Positions 1 through 9,920 of a stretch of 64,000 bases of DNA are shown one piece after another. This DNA is from Phellopilus nigrolimitatus. Its lineage: Eukaryota; Basidiomycota; Agaricomycetes; Hymenochaetales; Hymenochaetaceae. Position 1 is the first letter of the stretch. The number at the start of each line of letters is the position of its first letter. The position numbers and the translations under genes were made by a program. Under the pieces are notes generated by a model. It was not told where the DNA came from, made no database searches, and was given only the letters and a program-made list of their open reading frames with translations. The stretch covers positions 1 through 64,000 of the forward strand of contig JAJOHG010000021.1 in NCBI GenBank assembly GCA_021029095.1, given 5' to 3'.

Positions 1-1110
1 CACTGAAGCGGGAGCGTTCTTCGTCACCGACGGACATGGAGATGTCTTCCGAAGACGAGAAGACGGGCAAATCAGCAAACTCGAGCAGCAAGAGACGCAC
101 GAGTTGCGCCTCCTAAACAAGGCGAAGCTCAAGGACAAAGACCTTACTCTGGAAGATCTCGAGAAATGCCAACTTTCACGCAACAAGCTTGTTAAGTACG
201 CGGTTCGTGGATTTTGTCAAAGGTAACTTGCCCAACATTCTGTCGTCCCTCGAACTTCTTGACGGTTGGTGCGCCGCAAAGGTTCATGGGTGCGCTACCT
301 TATTGGTGCAAACCAAGGCCAGCCCGTGTATCGAATTTGTGAGATCACAAGTACGTGTTGCGTCCTCGCCTGTGTCTCGTTTCTAGTGTTCTGAGCACGC
401 GCCCCCCAAGACCTCGGCACAAACCCAGCCAAGCCCTATAACATTGAAAACGAGTACTTCGACACCAACCTCGAGCTGCGGCACGGCACGGCTATCAAAG
501 TGTACCCGATGGACAAAGTCTTTAACGCGGCGTTCACAGAGGTAGGATTGTTGACCATTTGTTCCGATGCCTGGTTGCTGGACAAACAGTCCAGTACAGG
601 ACGAGTGGTGCCGGTTCAAAGTGACGTGTGACCACGAGAAAGTCAAGCTCCCTGTGAAGCGCACGATCGAGAAGCTGCAGCAGTTGGCCAAGCTGGCGAG
701 CCATTCATAAATGGAGGTGTGTGCTTGCCCCTCGCGCTCAGAAATGAGTGGCTGCTGGAAACACACGCGCACAGGCGGACATCGCCACAATTCTCGTGCG
801 CAAGGCAGAGCTGAACCACAGCCTGCCGAAGACGCACGCAACCGCGACGAAGGCTGCACTCGAGCGCGGGGAGCTTGTGCGCATGCGTGGACTCGCGCAG
901 ATGCACCACGACTTCGCGGAGAGCGCGGCGCTCGACACGCAGCAGGGCGCGGACCGAAAGGGAGGTCATCCTCGCGAAGGTGAACGAGCGCAATCGACAG
1001 GTGAATGCAACACCATGCGCCGCGCGGAGGTGGCCGAGGCGGAGCACAGGAAGAAGACGCACCTGGCGCGCGCGGTCCCTGCGAACAGCTCGTGGCCGGG
1101 CATGCCAGGC
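1..1110 (+). pseudogene. RTF1: Degenerate RTF1 (Paf1 complex subunit), 5' end outside window
   Basis: RTF1 is the Plus3-domain subunit of the Paf1 elongation complex. Recognisable blocks in order are the segment before Plus3 (LEDLEKCQLSRNKLVKY, about 148-200), the Plus3 core (GSWVRYLIG, VYRICEIT, about 284-350), a block with PMDKVFNAAFTE (about 430-540), EKVKLPVKR (about 640-665), and the C-terminal VNERNRQ and RRAEVAEAEHRKK blocks (980-1065). Introns typical of the family still seem present, at about 220-282, 351-386 and 541-600. The blocks lie in different frames. Breaks without splice signals are visible near 57-62, near 200 (several Plus3 residues lost), near 703 and near 1000. I read this as a decayed copy. 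The alternative, sequencing indels in a live gene, fits the residue loss near 200 poorly. Family assignment is firm; the pseudogene call is inference. Confidence 0.8.
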
Positions 1111-2819
1111 GTTTTCAAGTGCATTTTGCTTCTGTTTTTTGCTGTGCCTGCCCGACTGACTTTGCCCCATCGCATATCTCCGCTGGGACTCGCTGAACGG
1201 ACGCCAATGCTCGGCGCGTCGCCTGCGCTCGGGGACGGTGCGCGCTCCATGTCGCCCGCCCCTGCAGAAAAGGTGTGCTCGGGAGCATTGTCGCGAGCTC
1301 CATCGAAGTGGACCTGGGGGTGTACATGTGTAGATTACGAAGCATATTAACCTTACATACCATACATATATATCACATACAAATAAATGTACATTTGTTA
1401 CTCTTGCCTTGAAAACCTGTGTGAATTACCCGCAGGTTTTGAAAAAACACAAATTCTCAACCTGGACCCGCGAAAACCTGTTCCCCACGGGTCACCTGTG
1501 CACGGGTGATCCGTGAATACGGATCTGCAGTCCGAGTCAGGTCGCAAATACCCACGGGTTCCAGGGAGTTGTGCTACGCTCTAGTCGCGCGCGAACACTC
1601 TCTACAATGAGTATGCGAAGGCTGCCGCCCCCGATGCGGCACTCAGGTGCTTCCCACCGGTGGACGCAAAGGACGTGACAGACCCGGCGTCGTGGTACGC
1701 ACAGGTCCTGTCCTTGAGCGGCGGCGCGTTTGGCAGCGGCCAGGTGTCCATGCTGGACAGCCTGGGCAGCTAGTGGTACGGGCACGCCGCACACATGGCT
1801 GTTGGCGCAGCACCCCGGCGGGACGCTCGAGGCTTGTTTCGCGTGCGCGCGGCACTTGTGCACTCCACCATTCACGGTGTTGGTGGCTACTTGCGCTGCA
1901 GAGTGGGACAGGGATGCATGTTTTCTTTTGTCTTTACTATTATAACTTGGGTAGTGGCCACTGCTTCGCATGGCAGGTTACGAGCCCAGGTTAGCTGATG
2001 TAATCAATAGGGAGATCAAGGTAACACTCTACTTATAACTCAAGATTTAGTTGGTAAATTATCTTAAAGCACATAAAAAATGCCAACCACAAGTAGTTCC
2101 TTTGCTGAATATTTTCCCAGGAGCATCTCATATCCCTTTACATATCCTATGCTTCAGTTTTGAAATAAACATTTGAATAGGTTGAGTTTAAACTCATTTA
2201 TAGGGGAGTAAGTACAAAATCTCCACCTTTGCCATATCAACTAGGCATGCTGAAGAATCCGACTAGTAATGAAATGTGCCAAGATAAGGTGTACAAAATC
2301 TCAGAGCTGCAGTGTGGATAGATAGGTCAGAGTAAATTAAACAATATCTAAGTTTCACAAATAGTGGTGTGGGAAGTGATTACCCAGAATAGACAAAAGA
2401 AGATTGAAAGGGTGGAGACCTTGGAAATGCAATGAAATGAAACAATGACATCCACCCAAACCTAGTACAAATTTATCTTGAGCAGAAATAGTACATAATG
2501 AATTAACTGACCCATTTCAGAGCTTCAAAAATAGCATTCTACAGGAGATTTATGAACACAATCTGGAAACAATACTCAAAAGATCAAAGAGAAGAAAGAA
2601 CCACGCAGAAGGTCTGAAGTAGACCTTTCAGACAGTACCATCCGCACAGAAGTGTACTGGCTTGGATTTTTCAGAATCTGGTGCATACAGTCTGGAAAGT
2701 CTGCAGGATGGATAAGTTCAGGACAAATCGTCTCAGGGGTTATTTTTCAGCCCCCAAACCCATCTACTATGTTACATAATCGTGTAGGTATTGTGAGGCG
2801 CTTGAGAACGCAAAAGAAA
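1111..2819. other. Gene-poor, AT-rich spacer before the LTR element
   Basis: No convincing gene. At 1425-1560 a G/C-rich patch carries repeated ACGGGTCACC/CACGGGTGA words, also in inverted orientation, like the subterminal words in the candidate MITE at 8611-8819. At about 1608-1770 an open stretch resembles a protein remnant (GGAFGSGQVSMLDSLGS then stop), but I do not recognise the family. From about 2030 to 2819 the DNA is AT-rich with nothing recognisable. Confidence 0.5.
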
Positions 2820-3032
2820 TGGAACACACCGCGAGGTGTGAACACTAAAGACAGACGGGAGAAAACTCTGTAATTCGAGTGAGAGAAGTTCTAATAAATA
2901 CAGTGTTGCGCGTACCTGTAATTCGAGTGAGAGAAGTTGAAACTCGAATCACGGCTCGCGTGCATGTAAGTACGATACGAAAAGGGGAATGGTTATCTAA
3001 TAATGATCGGCAGTCGTAACCGGGAGGTTACA
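2820..3032 (-). repeat. 3' LTR of the chromovirus
   Basis: 213 bp, identical to 8146-8358 by eye. It contains a 23-bp direct repeat (2868-2890 and 2916-2938). The inverted repeat GTAACC-GGGA-GGTTAC lies at 3016-3031, directly inside the element-sense 5' end. Confidence 0.95.
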
Positions 3033-3046
3033 CTCTTCCCCACTTT
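3033..3046 (-). other. Polypurine tract of the chromovirus
   Basis: On the minus strand AAAGTGGGGAAGAG directly abuts the TGTAACC start of the 3' LTR, the expected place and composition of the plus-strand primer tract. Confidence 0.7.
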
Positions 3047-3138
3047 GAAAGCGAAAAAGGGGGAGGGAAATGAAAGTCATCTACTGGATTTGAAGGTAGA
3101 AGACGAGAGAGTCCGTTTCTAAATAAGAGAGACCATAG

Positions 3139-6100
3139 TTAAGAACGCAGGTGTCCGAGCCAGATGTCTAGAGCCTCGCAGTCGTCGAGCTCGCGAGCGG
3201 GTAGCCAGAGATCACCCTCGGGTCCTTCGCCGCGCCAGCGGACGAGATATTGGAAACCGCGCCCGCGCCGACGTTGGTCAAGAATTTGCTCAACTTCCCA
3301 TTCTTCGAAGCCTTCAGGCGTGAGAACGGGTGGTGGGCGTGTTTGTGTACGGGAGGGGTATGCCCGGTCGTCGTTCTCGATGTACCGTTTGAGTTGAGAT
3401 GCATGGAATGAGACACATTTACCGCGAGCATTTGGGAGTTCCAGCTGGTACACGGAGCTTTCGGGAAAGGCCTGAGCGACACGGTATTTCCCATCCCAGC
3501 GCGGCATGAATTTGGCGACGCGTCCGTCGCCATTCTGCATGTAATCGCGCCGGCGGTGGAGGGTCGAGAGCATGACAAAATCGCCGGGGGAGAATCGGTC
3601 TTCGGGTGCGCGGCTCTTGTCGGCTTGTTTTGCCTGAGAGATTTTGGCCAGGATGAGAGCGTCGCGTGCCTGAGCGCAGTCGAGCTCAAGACGCTGAAAG
3701 AGTTCGCGCGCCCGAACGTCGTCTGCAATGGAGTCGGGTGGCAATTCGAGCGGAATGAGTGGGGGGATGATGCGCGGAGATCGGCCGAGATGGAGCTGGA
3801 ATGGTGAAAATCCAGTCGATTCGTTGACAGTGTTCATGAGTTCGAAGCGCACGCGCGGTAGCGCTTGGACCCAGCCTGTTTGGCGGCGAGAGACGTAGAA
3901 TCGTAGCGCTTGGATGATCGTTTTGTTTGTTCGCTCGCTACGGCCATCGGTTTGCGGGTGGTAGGAAGTACTCATCTTGAGGTTCACGCCCGAGATGCGG
4001 TGTAGACTTTTCCAAAAGCGAGAGAGGAAAAGGTGGTCGCGGTCACTGAAAATCTTCAGGGGTAGGCCGTTTTCGCAATACCAGTGGTCGAAGAAGAGTT
4101 TTGCGAAGGCCTCGGCGGTGATGTCAGAAGTACAAGGGATGAGGCGGAGGTCGGCATTGAGTTGGTCGGTGATAGTGCAAAGGTAGTTGAACCCGTTGTC
4201 GAGCGGCAAGGGACCGACGAAGTCGACAAAGACGTTGTCGGCACGTTCCTCGGCCAGTCCAATGGGATGGAGGGGCCCGGTCGGTTTCTTGGTTGAAGAC
4301 TTGTTTCGTTGGCATGAGTCGCATTGGGGTATGTAAGCTTTCTCAAGGTCGGAGCGCATATTCGGCCAGTAGAAAGAAGCGCGAAGCGTAGCGTAGGTCT
4401 TAGCAGAGCCGTAGTGACCGAGCGAGTCATGAGCAAGCCGAAAGAGAGTCTCGCGGAGCTCAGTCGTTCGGGGAATGACCAAGCGCTCACCAAGAAAGAT
4501 CAGGCCATTCTCAACACGAACACCAAGAGATTCCGTAGGATTAGCCAAGAGATGCGCTGAGAAGGGGTCCTCCGAATAACCAGAGCGGATCTTTTGCAGT
4601 AGCTCAGCATCTGTAGCTATCGAGAACACAGCGGCTAGAGTGCCGGTCGCCGTTGGCGAAAGATGAGACGCTGCTGGTCGGCCCGGCCGGGTGTCAGGGT
4701 TCTCCTCGTCAGGAAACCGCGACAGCCCATCGGCGACGACATTGAGCTCTCCAGGTACATAGCGAATGTCAAAGACGTACTGAGCGAGAAATTCTTGCCA
4801 GCGCGCTTGACGGCGCGAGAGATCCTTCTGAGTCAAGAAATGTTCGAGCGTCTTGTGGTCGGTGTAGACAGTGAAGGTCGTGCCAAGAAGGTCCGAGCGG
4901 AACTTTTTGAGAGCCTTGACGATTGCGAGTAATTCCTTTTCATGGACCGGGTAGTTTAGTTCCGCGCCGCGCAAGGGGGTGGAGTCGAAGGCGACGGGTC
5001 GGGCAGTGTCCGGTGTGTTGCCAAAGGAGAGAACGGCGCCGGTCCGGCGGTCGCTGGCGTCGGTGTGAAGGTAAATTTTATTGTCGCCAGGAGTCTTATG
5101 ATCAATCGTAGTTAGACACTTAGCGGAGAGAACAAGTTTCTTGATGCTGCTGAAGGCGAGTTCACATTCGGAGGACCAGGGGGGGAAGTCTTTTTCGGAG
5201 TCTTTGGTGGTGAGTTTGTTGAGAACGGCGGTGTAGTCGGCGAGGTTGGGGAGAAAGGGGGCAATGTATCGAACGAGACCTAGGAAAGAGCGAACGTCTG
5301 AAGCGGAGCGGGGTTGCGGCCAATTCTTTATCTTCTCGGTTTTCTTCGGGTCGGCCTGGATGCCAGCTTGGGAGATTTGGTGACCAAGAAAATCTAGCGA
5401 GGTACAGAAGAGCTGAGTTTTCTTAGAGGAGCAGTAAAGTTTAGCTTTTGCGAGTGCGTCAAGGACAGTGCGGACATTTTTGATGTGATCGTCGAGGTTA
5501 TCTGACCAGATAATTATGTCATCGAGATAACAGTGACATATCTTACCAATTAGGCCGGAGAGCGCCTTCTCCATGCGACGTTGGTGAGTTGCCGGCGCGT
5601 TACGGCACCCCATCGGCATTACTGTCCATTCATATAGGCCGTGCGGGGTATTGATGGCAGTGAGGGGTATTTGATCCGGTCGGACTTTAGTTTGGAAGAA
5701 GGCGTTCGTCATGTCGATCTTGGCCCAGATCTTCCCGCGCGCGCAGTCGGCAAGAATGTCGTCGACGCGCGGAAGTGGGTAGCTGTCCGGTTCCGTGTTC
5801 GCGTTAAGTTCCCTGAAATCGCATAGCATGCGAGGGAGAGCGAGCGGGTCGGCCTTGGCAAGCAAGAAGGCTGGGGACGCGTGTTTGCTGCTGGACGGTC
5901 GGAGCCGGCCGGCGTCTAAGTGTTGTTTGAGAAGCGTCTCCCATGCCTCACGGTATTTGCGCGGGGAGGAGTACTGCCGGGTCCGGATACGCTTCTCCGC
6001 ATCCTTCAGAACAAACTCATGATGGACGTCGTCCGGCAGGTCGTCGACGTGAGGAATGTCAAGTGGGAAGAGTCTTGCATACTCTTTTCGCACCTTTTCT

Positions 6101-7875
6101 TCCTCCCCGGCGAGGCGCTGTTGGAACGCGGTGAGCGTAATCTGGTCGCGAATTAATGCTACTACGTCAGGCTGCCACCTGGACGAGTGCTCGCGGTCCA
6201 GCTTTTCACGATGTGTGCGAGAGGCTGTGGTAAGCTGCTCAAGAACGCGCTTCTTACCTTCCGACTGGTTTCGGAGGGTCTGCAGGGCGCGCTTCCGTGG
6301 AGAGAGAGTCTTGGACGACGGAAGAGGTCGTGCAAGATTAAGCGTCGGCGGGTGGAGCAAGTCATAGTCGGCATGCTTAGCGAATGCGGAACGGAGCTCG
6401 TGGTCAAGTATTATTGCATTTGCGGCAAGGAATGGGCCGCCAAGAATTATCGGAGAACAGAGAGACGGTGCGACTATGGCACGAATAGTACGGGAAACGA
6501 ACCGGCAGTCAGACGAGAGGGGCTTAATGTGTACATATTCCGTCAAAAGAGCTCCATTTCCTTGCCCTGACATCGCGAGTGTTACGTGTTTCGGCTCGGG
6601 AAGTTTGCGGCGTCGGAGTTTGAGACGGTCGACAAGAGCGCTATCAATCAGAACTAAAGACGAACCGTTGTCAATGAGAGCTGAGACAGGAAGAGGGCCT
6701 TCGGGCCCCTCGAGAAGGCAGGTCCACGTGAGGTGTGGGGTCTGAAAGGGAGAGACGTACTCTGAATCTTCAGACTCAGATGGGGCTTCGTAAACTTGCG
6801 ACGGTGGCATTTCAACGCCCACGGATGCAACCGCGGCTTCCGCTGGTGCTACCGTTGGTTCCTGAATAGCGAGGTCAGCGAACTGCGAGAGAGCATAAGC
6901 GGGGAGCTGCGGGTGCGGCACATTGGGTGATGTGCGCACGGCAGCGACGGTCTCCTGCTTGATGTGGAGCGGAGGCGGTACGGGGGCTCCTGGGGGACGT
7001 TTGCGGTCTCCATCGCTATCACTGACGGGTGCCTTGTTGTGGTAGGACGCCGGTAGTGTGCAGGAGGTCGCGCGGTGGTTGGTATAATAGTGGCGGCACT
7101 TGAAGCAGCCTCGGTGACGGGCGAGGATGGCACCTTCATGAGGTGTGAGGCCGAAGTCCCCAGCGCGAGGAAGGCCAGGCGCTCGGGCACGGAAGGGGGT
7201 CGGCGTGTTGGCAGTGGCAGGGAGAGACGAGAGAGCCGGTCGAGTTGTTGCTGCTGCTGTTGCGGTGACGCGCTTCACTTGCGCGCGGAGGGCGTTCTGG
7301 AGCGACTCGCGGTGGCGACGAACCGTTTCATCGGCTTGGAAGGCTGCTAGGAGCCAGTTGTCGAATCCAACAATCCCATGGACCGTCGGAACCTCGAGTT
7401 CTTTGCGGACATCCTCGTCGCAATGCGCCTCCATCAAGTCGCGGATGGCACGGTTGTCGAAAACGTAGGTGGTGCCGAGCAGGGCATCGTTTTTCTCTAG
7501 GATCTCGTAGTAGAATTCATTAGCCTTGCGCCCATTTTGGCGAAGCGCAAGGATCTCGGCCTTGGTACGGGATTCCCAACCGTATTCGAGGACGACTGGG
7601 CGGAGGAGCAGGGCGAAGTCGTCGAAGGCTAGTGCTTGAGCGGCGGCGGCTTGTGGGGTGTACCAGTTGCGTATGGCACGGCCCTTGAGTCCACGCGCTA
7701 CGCGGCGGATGAGCTCTTCGTCGTCTTCAACGGTAGCGGCGATGCGATAGTCTTCGCAAGCGCTTTTCCAGTCGGTGTAGAGTTGCACGGTCCATGTGCC
7801 TTCGGTGACAATCGGGATTTGGGACATTTTCGGGTGGTTCAGCACTGCGTGCGCACGCATAGCGGAGGCAGACAT
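3139..7875 (-). CDS. Gag-Pol polyprotein of Ty3/Gypsy chromovirus
   Basis: A single open frame of 1,578 codons from the first ATG (7873-7875); the frame is open further upstream without an ATG. Order from the N-terminus: Gag-like region; a knuckle-like CFKC...H...C near residues 257-272 with spacing C-X2-C-X6-H-X4-C, longer than the usual X4; aspartic protease with ALIDNGSS near 400 (DNG instead of the common D-S/T-G); reverse transcriptase with YLDD near 783-786; RNase H beginning at HTDASDRRTG; integrase with H-X4-H (HDSLGH), CDSC, a D-D-E series and the SYHPQTDGRSER block; and a chromodomain in the last 55 residues (W-E-V-E-Q-I-L, Y-L-V-R-W-R-G). The chromodomain places it among chromoviruses, which direct integration by binding histone marks. 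Gag and Pol are fused with no frameshift signal. No internal stop is seen, so the element may be competent. Confidence 0.95.
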   Translation of the reverse strand: MSASAMRAHAVLNHPKMSQIPIVTEGTWTVQLYTDWKSACEDYRIAATVEDDEELIRRVARGLKGRAIRNWYTPQAAAAQALAFDDFALLLRPVVLEYGWESRTKAEILALRQNGRKANEFYYEILEKNDALLGTTYVFDNRAIRDLMEAHCDEDVRKELEVPTVHGIVGFDNWLLAAFQADETVRRHRESLQNALRAQVKRVTATAAATTRPALSSLPATANTPTPFRARAPGLPRAGDFGLTPHEGAILARHRGCFKCRHYYTNHRATSCTLPASYHNKAPVSDSDGDRKRPPGAPVPPPLHIKQETVAAVRTSPNVPHPQLPAYALSQFADLAIQEPTVAPAEAAVASVGVEMPPSQVYEAPSESEDSEYVSPFQTPHLTWTCLLEGPEGPLPVSALIDNGSSLVLIDSALVDRLKLRRRKLPEPKHVTLAMSGQGNGALLTEYVHIKPLSSDCRFVSRTIRAIVAPSLCSPIILGGPFLAANAIILDHELRSAFAKHADYDLLHPPTLNLARPLPSSKTLSPRKRALQTLRNQSEGKKRVLEQLTTASRTHREKLDREHSSRWQPDVVALIRDQITLTAFQQRLAGEEEKVRKEYARLFPLDIPHVDDLPDDVHHEFVLKDAEKRIRTRQYSSPRKYREAWETLLKQHLDAGRLRPSSSKHASPAFLLAKADPLALPRMLCDFRELNANTEPDSYPLPRVDDILADCARGKIWAKIDMTNAFFQTKVRPDQIPLTAINTPHGLYEWTVMPMGCRNAPATHQRRMEKALSGLIGKICHCYLDDIIIWSDNLDDHIKNVRTVLDALAKAKLYCSSKKTQLFCTSLDFLGHQISQAGIQADPKKTEKIKNWPQPRSASDVRSFLGLVRYIAPFLPNLADYTAVLNKLTTKDSEKDFPPWSSECELAFSSIKKLVLSAKCLTTIDHKTPGDNKIYLHTDASDRRTGAVLSFGNTPDTARPVAFDSTPLRGAELNYPVHEKELLAIVKALKKFRSDLLGTTFTVYTDHKTLEHFLTQKDLSRRQARWQEFLAQYVFDIRYVPGELNVVADGLSRFPDEENPDTRPGRPAASHLSPTATGTLAAVFSIATDAELLQKIRSGYSEDPFSAHLLANPTESLGVRVENGLIFLGERLVIPRTTELRETLFRLAHDSLGHYGSAKTYATLRASFYWPNMRSDLEKAYIPQCDSCQRNKSSTKKPTGPLHPIGLAEERADNVFVDFVGPLPLDNGFNYLCTITDQLNADLRLIPCTSDITAEAFAKLFFDHWYCENGLPLKIFSDRDHLFLSRFWKSLHRISGVNLKMSTSYHPQTDGRSERTNKTIIQALRFYVSRRQTGWVQALPRVRFELMNTVNESTGFSPFQLHLGRSPRIIPPLIPLELPPDSIADDVRARELFQRLELDCAQARDALILAKISQAKQADKSRAPEDRFSPGDFVMLSTLHRRRDYMQNGDGRVAKFMPRWDGKYRVAQAFPESSVYQLELPNARGKCVSFHASQLKRYIENDDRAYPSRTQTRPPPVLTPEGFEEWEVEQILDQRRRGRGFQYLVRWRGEGPEGDLWLPARELDDCEALDIWLGHLRS

Positions 7876-8145
7876 GGCGAGAGACAAGCTGGTGGCCGGA
7901 AGTGACAACGACTTCCCTGGGGCACCGAAAACGGGTGGCACAAGATTTGCCGGCGCTAAAGAAGCTTGCGTCGCGTCGCAGACGGCAATCTGCCGGTGGC
8001 ACGAGGACGCAGAAGAGAAAAACGGGGTCTATCTAGACCGTCCAGTCGACCTCTGTCAAACTGGCACTCAACAATAGGGTGCAACCGACGGTGGCAGCCG
8101 TCAGTGGCACGCGGTACAGGCGGAGTCTCGACGTCAAAGAAAAAG

Positions 8146-8358
8146 TGGAACACACCGCGAGGTGTGAACACTAAAGACAGACGGGAGAAAACTCTGTAAT
8201 TCGAGTGAGAGAAGTTCTAATAAATACAGTGTTGCGCGTACCTGTAATTCGAGTGAGAGAAGTTGAAACTCGAATCACGGCTCGCGTGCATGTAAGTACG
8301 ATACGAAAAGGGGAATGGTTATCTAATAATGATCGGCAGTCGTAACCGGGAGGTTACA
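8146..8358 (-). repeat. 5' LTR of the chromovirus
   Basis: 213 bp, same sequence as 2820-3032, TG...CA ends, followed on the plus strand by the AGAAA target duplicate at 8359-8363. As the upstream LTR of a minus-strand element it should carry the promoter. Confidence 0.95.
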
Positions 8359-8610
8359 AGAAATCATGTTTTTATGTGCAGTAGAAGAATTACTATGCTG
8401 AAAATACAAATGAGAATGGTGCTGAGCATGGGGGATTTTCCTAATTTGGTAACAAGTTTGAGTTTTGTAGTGGTTGTGGCACGGGCGCCGATACCAAAGT
8501 ACACTCGGGTAACGCAAATTTTGTACACTTTTTGTATTGCCACCAGCTGGGACCAAATATATGCAAGCACAAAGATAATGACCAGTTAGTAGGACGATCC
8601 TTCCTAAAGT

Positions 8611-8819
8611 CAGGGCTCGTAATAAATGCTACATAACACTACATAAATCCGTGAACTAACCGTCGACCCGCTTGATCCGCACCCGCGGGTTTCTGAGGAC
8701 CCGTGGATCCGTGTCCCAACGGATCCAGGTCAAGACGGGTCCGGGTCGAGGATTTTTTGTCACGGGTGACCTGCCAACGGGTCCGGTTCAACCCGCGGGT
8801 GGACTCGTGGTGAGCCCTA
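8611..8819. mobile_element. Candidate hAT-like non-autonomous element (MITE)
   Basis: About 209 bp bounded by short inverted ends CAGGGCTC (left) and TAGGGCTC (right end read inward), the pattern of hAT termini. The interior is packed with short direct and inverted copies of ACCCG, CACGGGT and GGATCC words, as subterminal repeats of such elements often are. No matching 8-bp target duplication is seen (CCTAAAGT against GTCGACCT), so the boundaries are uncertain. No coding sequence. Confidence 0.4.
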
Positions 8820-9137
8820 GTCGACCTATCCTGCGACCTCTCGTCGATCCGAACGAACCTTGAACTCGTCGAATGACTCGGTTCTGTTCTGAACCTTCAG
8901 ACTGGCTTCAAACCTACCAAACTTTGGCCACTCTGTGCTTGGGCTCGCTGCCCATCTCTCTCCCTGCCGATCTGCAGCTCGTGATTCTGATTCCCTCACC
9001 AATCAGGGCTCTCCCCATGTTCCCTGGTCCTTTGCTGGTCGAACCGACTGCAAAGTGACTCGCGATCATCTTCGTTCATTGATCACAGGTTTGGTCCTGA
9101 TAGCCCGCAGTGTCAATGCAAATCTATCTGGGAACAG
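8820..9137. other. Spacer without recognisable content
   Basis: No gene, repeat or regulatory signal that I can support between the candidate MITE and the small reading frame at 9138. Confidence 0.4.
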
Positions 9138-9383
9138 TCACTGAGTGATGCCACAAAAGGCTGCTTGCTTCTGTTCCCCGGTGGTGTTCTTAATTAATTT
9201 GTAGATTAGATTATGCAGAAACAAAAGGAATTTGAATACACATACTTCGCCGTGCTCTGGCCCAAGGATGGCTTTGCGGTTGTTCTCTATTTCTGACATG
9301 AGCCTCCAAGTGTGAAAGTGGTTCTTTGCAGCCCATGGGATGTCCGGAATCTTGACAGACAGATTTGCAGGATTAGGTGGCAT
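9138..9383 (-). pseudogene. Fragment of a possible transposon-associated protein
   Basis: An 81-codon frame whose start (IPDIPWAAKNHFHTWRLMSE) has the W-x-x-x-x-x-x-x-T-W pattern of the DNA-binding-like N-terminus found on many repeat-associated fungal proteins. The match is from memory of the pattern, not a firm family assignment. After about 50 residues the sequence becomes unconvincing. It lies among transposon debris with no other exon nearby. Confidence 0.25.
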
Positions 9384-9566
9384 AGCAATTAGAAGAAGAG
9401 AAGAGAAAAAAATGAGTGGCAGAGGCAGTGAAAAGAATCAGTGACAATGACTTTGTCGTGAATCGGCGGCGATGACTTTGTTGTAACACCAAGTAACACT
9501 TGCTTGCTTTTGTTTGTGCAGCTCAGGATCTGTGACCCGTGATCATGTCTCTGGGATTGCCCAACT

Positions 9567-9616
9567 AGGTTAGCATCTCAGGTCTCGAGAAAGACAAGCT
9601 CAACTTTGAGCTCCCC
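9567..9616 (-). repeat. Isolated end of the 15540-19918 inverted-repeat family
   Basis: About 50 bp ending GAGCTCCCC on the plus strand. Read inward from the end it starts GGGGAGCTCAAAGTTGAGCT, identical to the first 20 bp of both ends of the element at 15540-19918, followed by a diverged but alignable stretch. No partner end was found upstream, so this is probably a broken relative. Confidence 0.6.
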
Positions 9617-9768
9617 GGGCCCTATTGCCAGTATTCTGGGCAGTATAGGCCGACACACTTTATTCAACCACCTTTGGGGGTGTTACCAACCGCGTGACAC
9701 CATCTAGCTAGTTACGTTTATGTGTAAGCCGCAGGTGGCAAGAAAAGTATTTGTAAGTAATAAACCCA

Positions 9769-9796
9769 GAGAGTCCCAGCTGTGCCTGGGACTCTC
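9769..9796. other. Perfect 11-bp hairpin upstream of GMD
   Basis: GAGAGTCCCAG, a 6-base loop, then CTGGGACTCTC. It lies 125 bp before the GMD start codon. Function unknown; it could be a protein site, an mRNA leader hairpin or chance. Confidence 0.5.
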
Positions 9797-9920
9797 GACT
9801 GTAGTGGTGATTACGCAATGGAAATCAGTTGGCGCGAGATCGGATATTCCCGAAATGCATATGTCCGGATCCGACGCGACTGTCCTTGCCCATCAACTCT
9901 TCCAGCTCTCCTGGCACGAC

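Larger units (their letters stand above)
2820..8358 (-). mobile_element. Full-length Ty3/Gypsy chromovirus LTR retrotransposon
   Basis: A complete 5,539-bp element. Two 213-bp LTRs (2820-3032 and 8146-8358) look identical base for base, begin TG and end CA, and are flanked by the direct repeat AGAAA (2815-2819 and 8359-8363), the expected 5-bp integrase target duplication. The element reads on the minus strand, so 8146-8358 is the functional 5' LTR. A leader of about 270 bp precedes the first ATG of one gag-pol frame. A purine tract lies directly before the 3' LTR. The base order after the 5' LTR (CTTTTTCTTTGACGTC) is not an obvious TGG-starting tRNA primer site, so self-priming or a less usual tRNA is possible. 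Identical LTRs plus an intact frame indicate very recent insertion. Confidence 0.97.

Noticed and set aside
3164..7905. Many plus-strand frames across the retrotransposon
   Set aside because: All are shadows of the minus-strand gag-pol frame.
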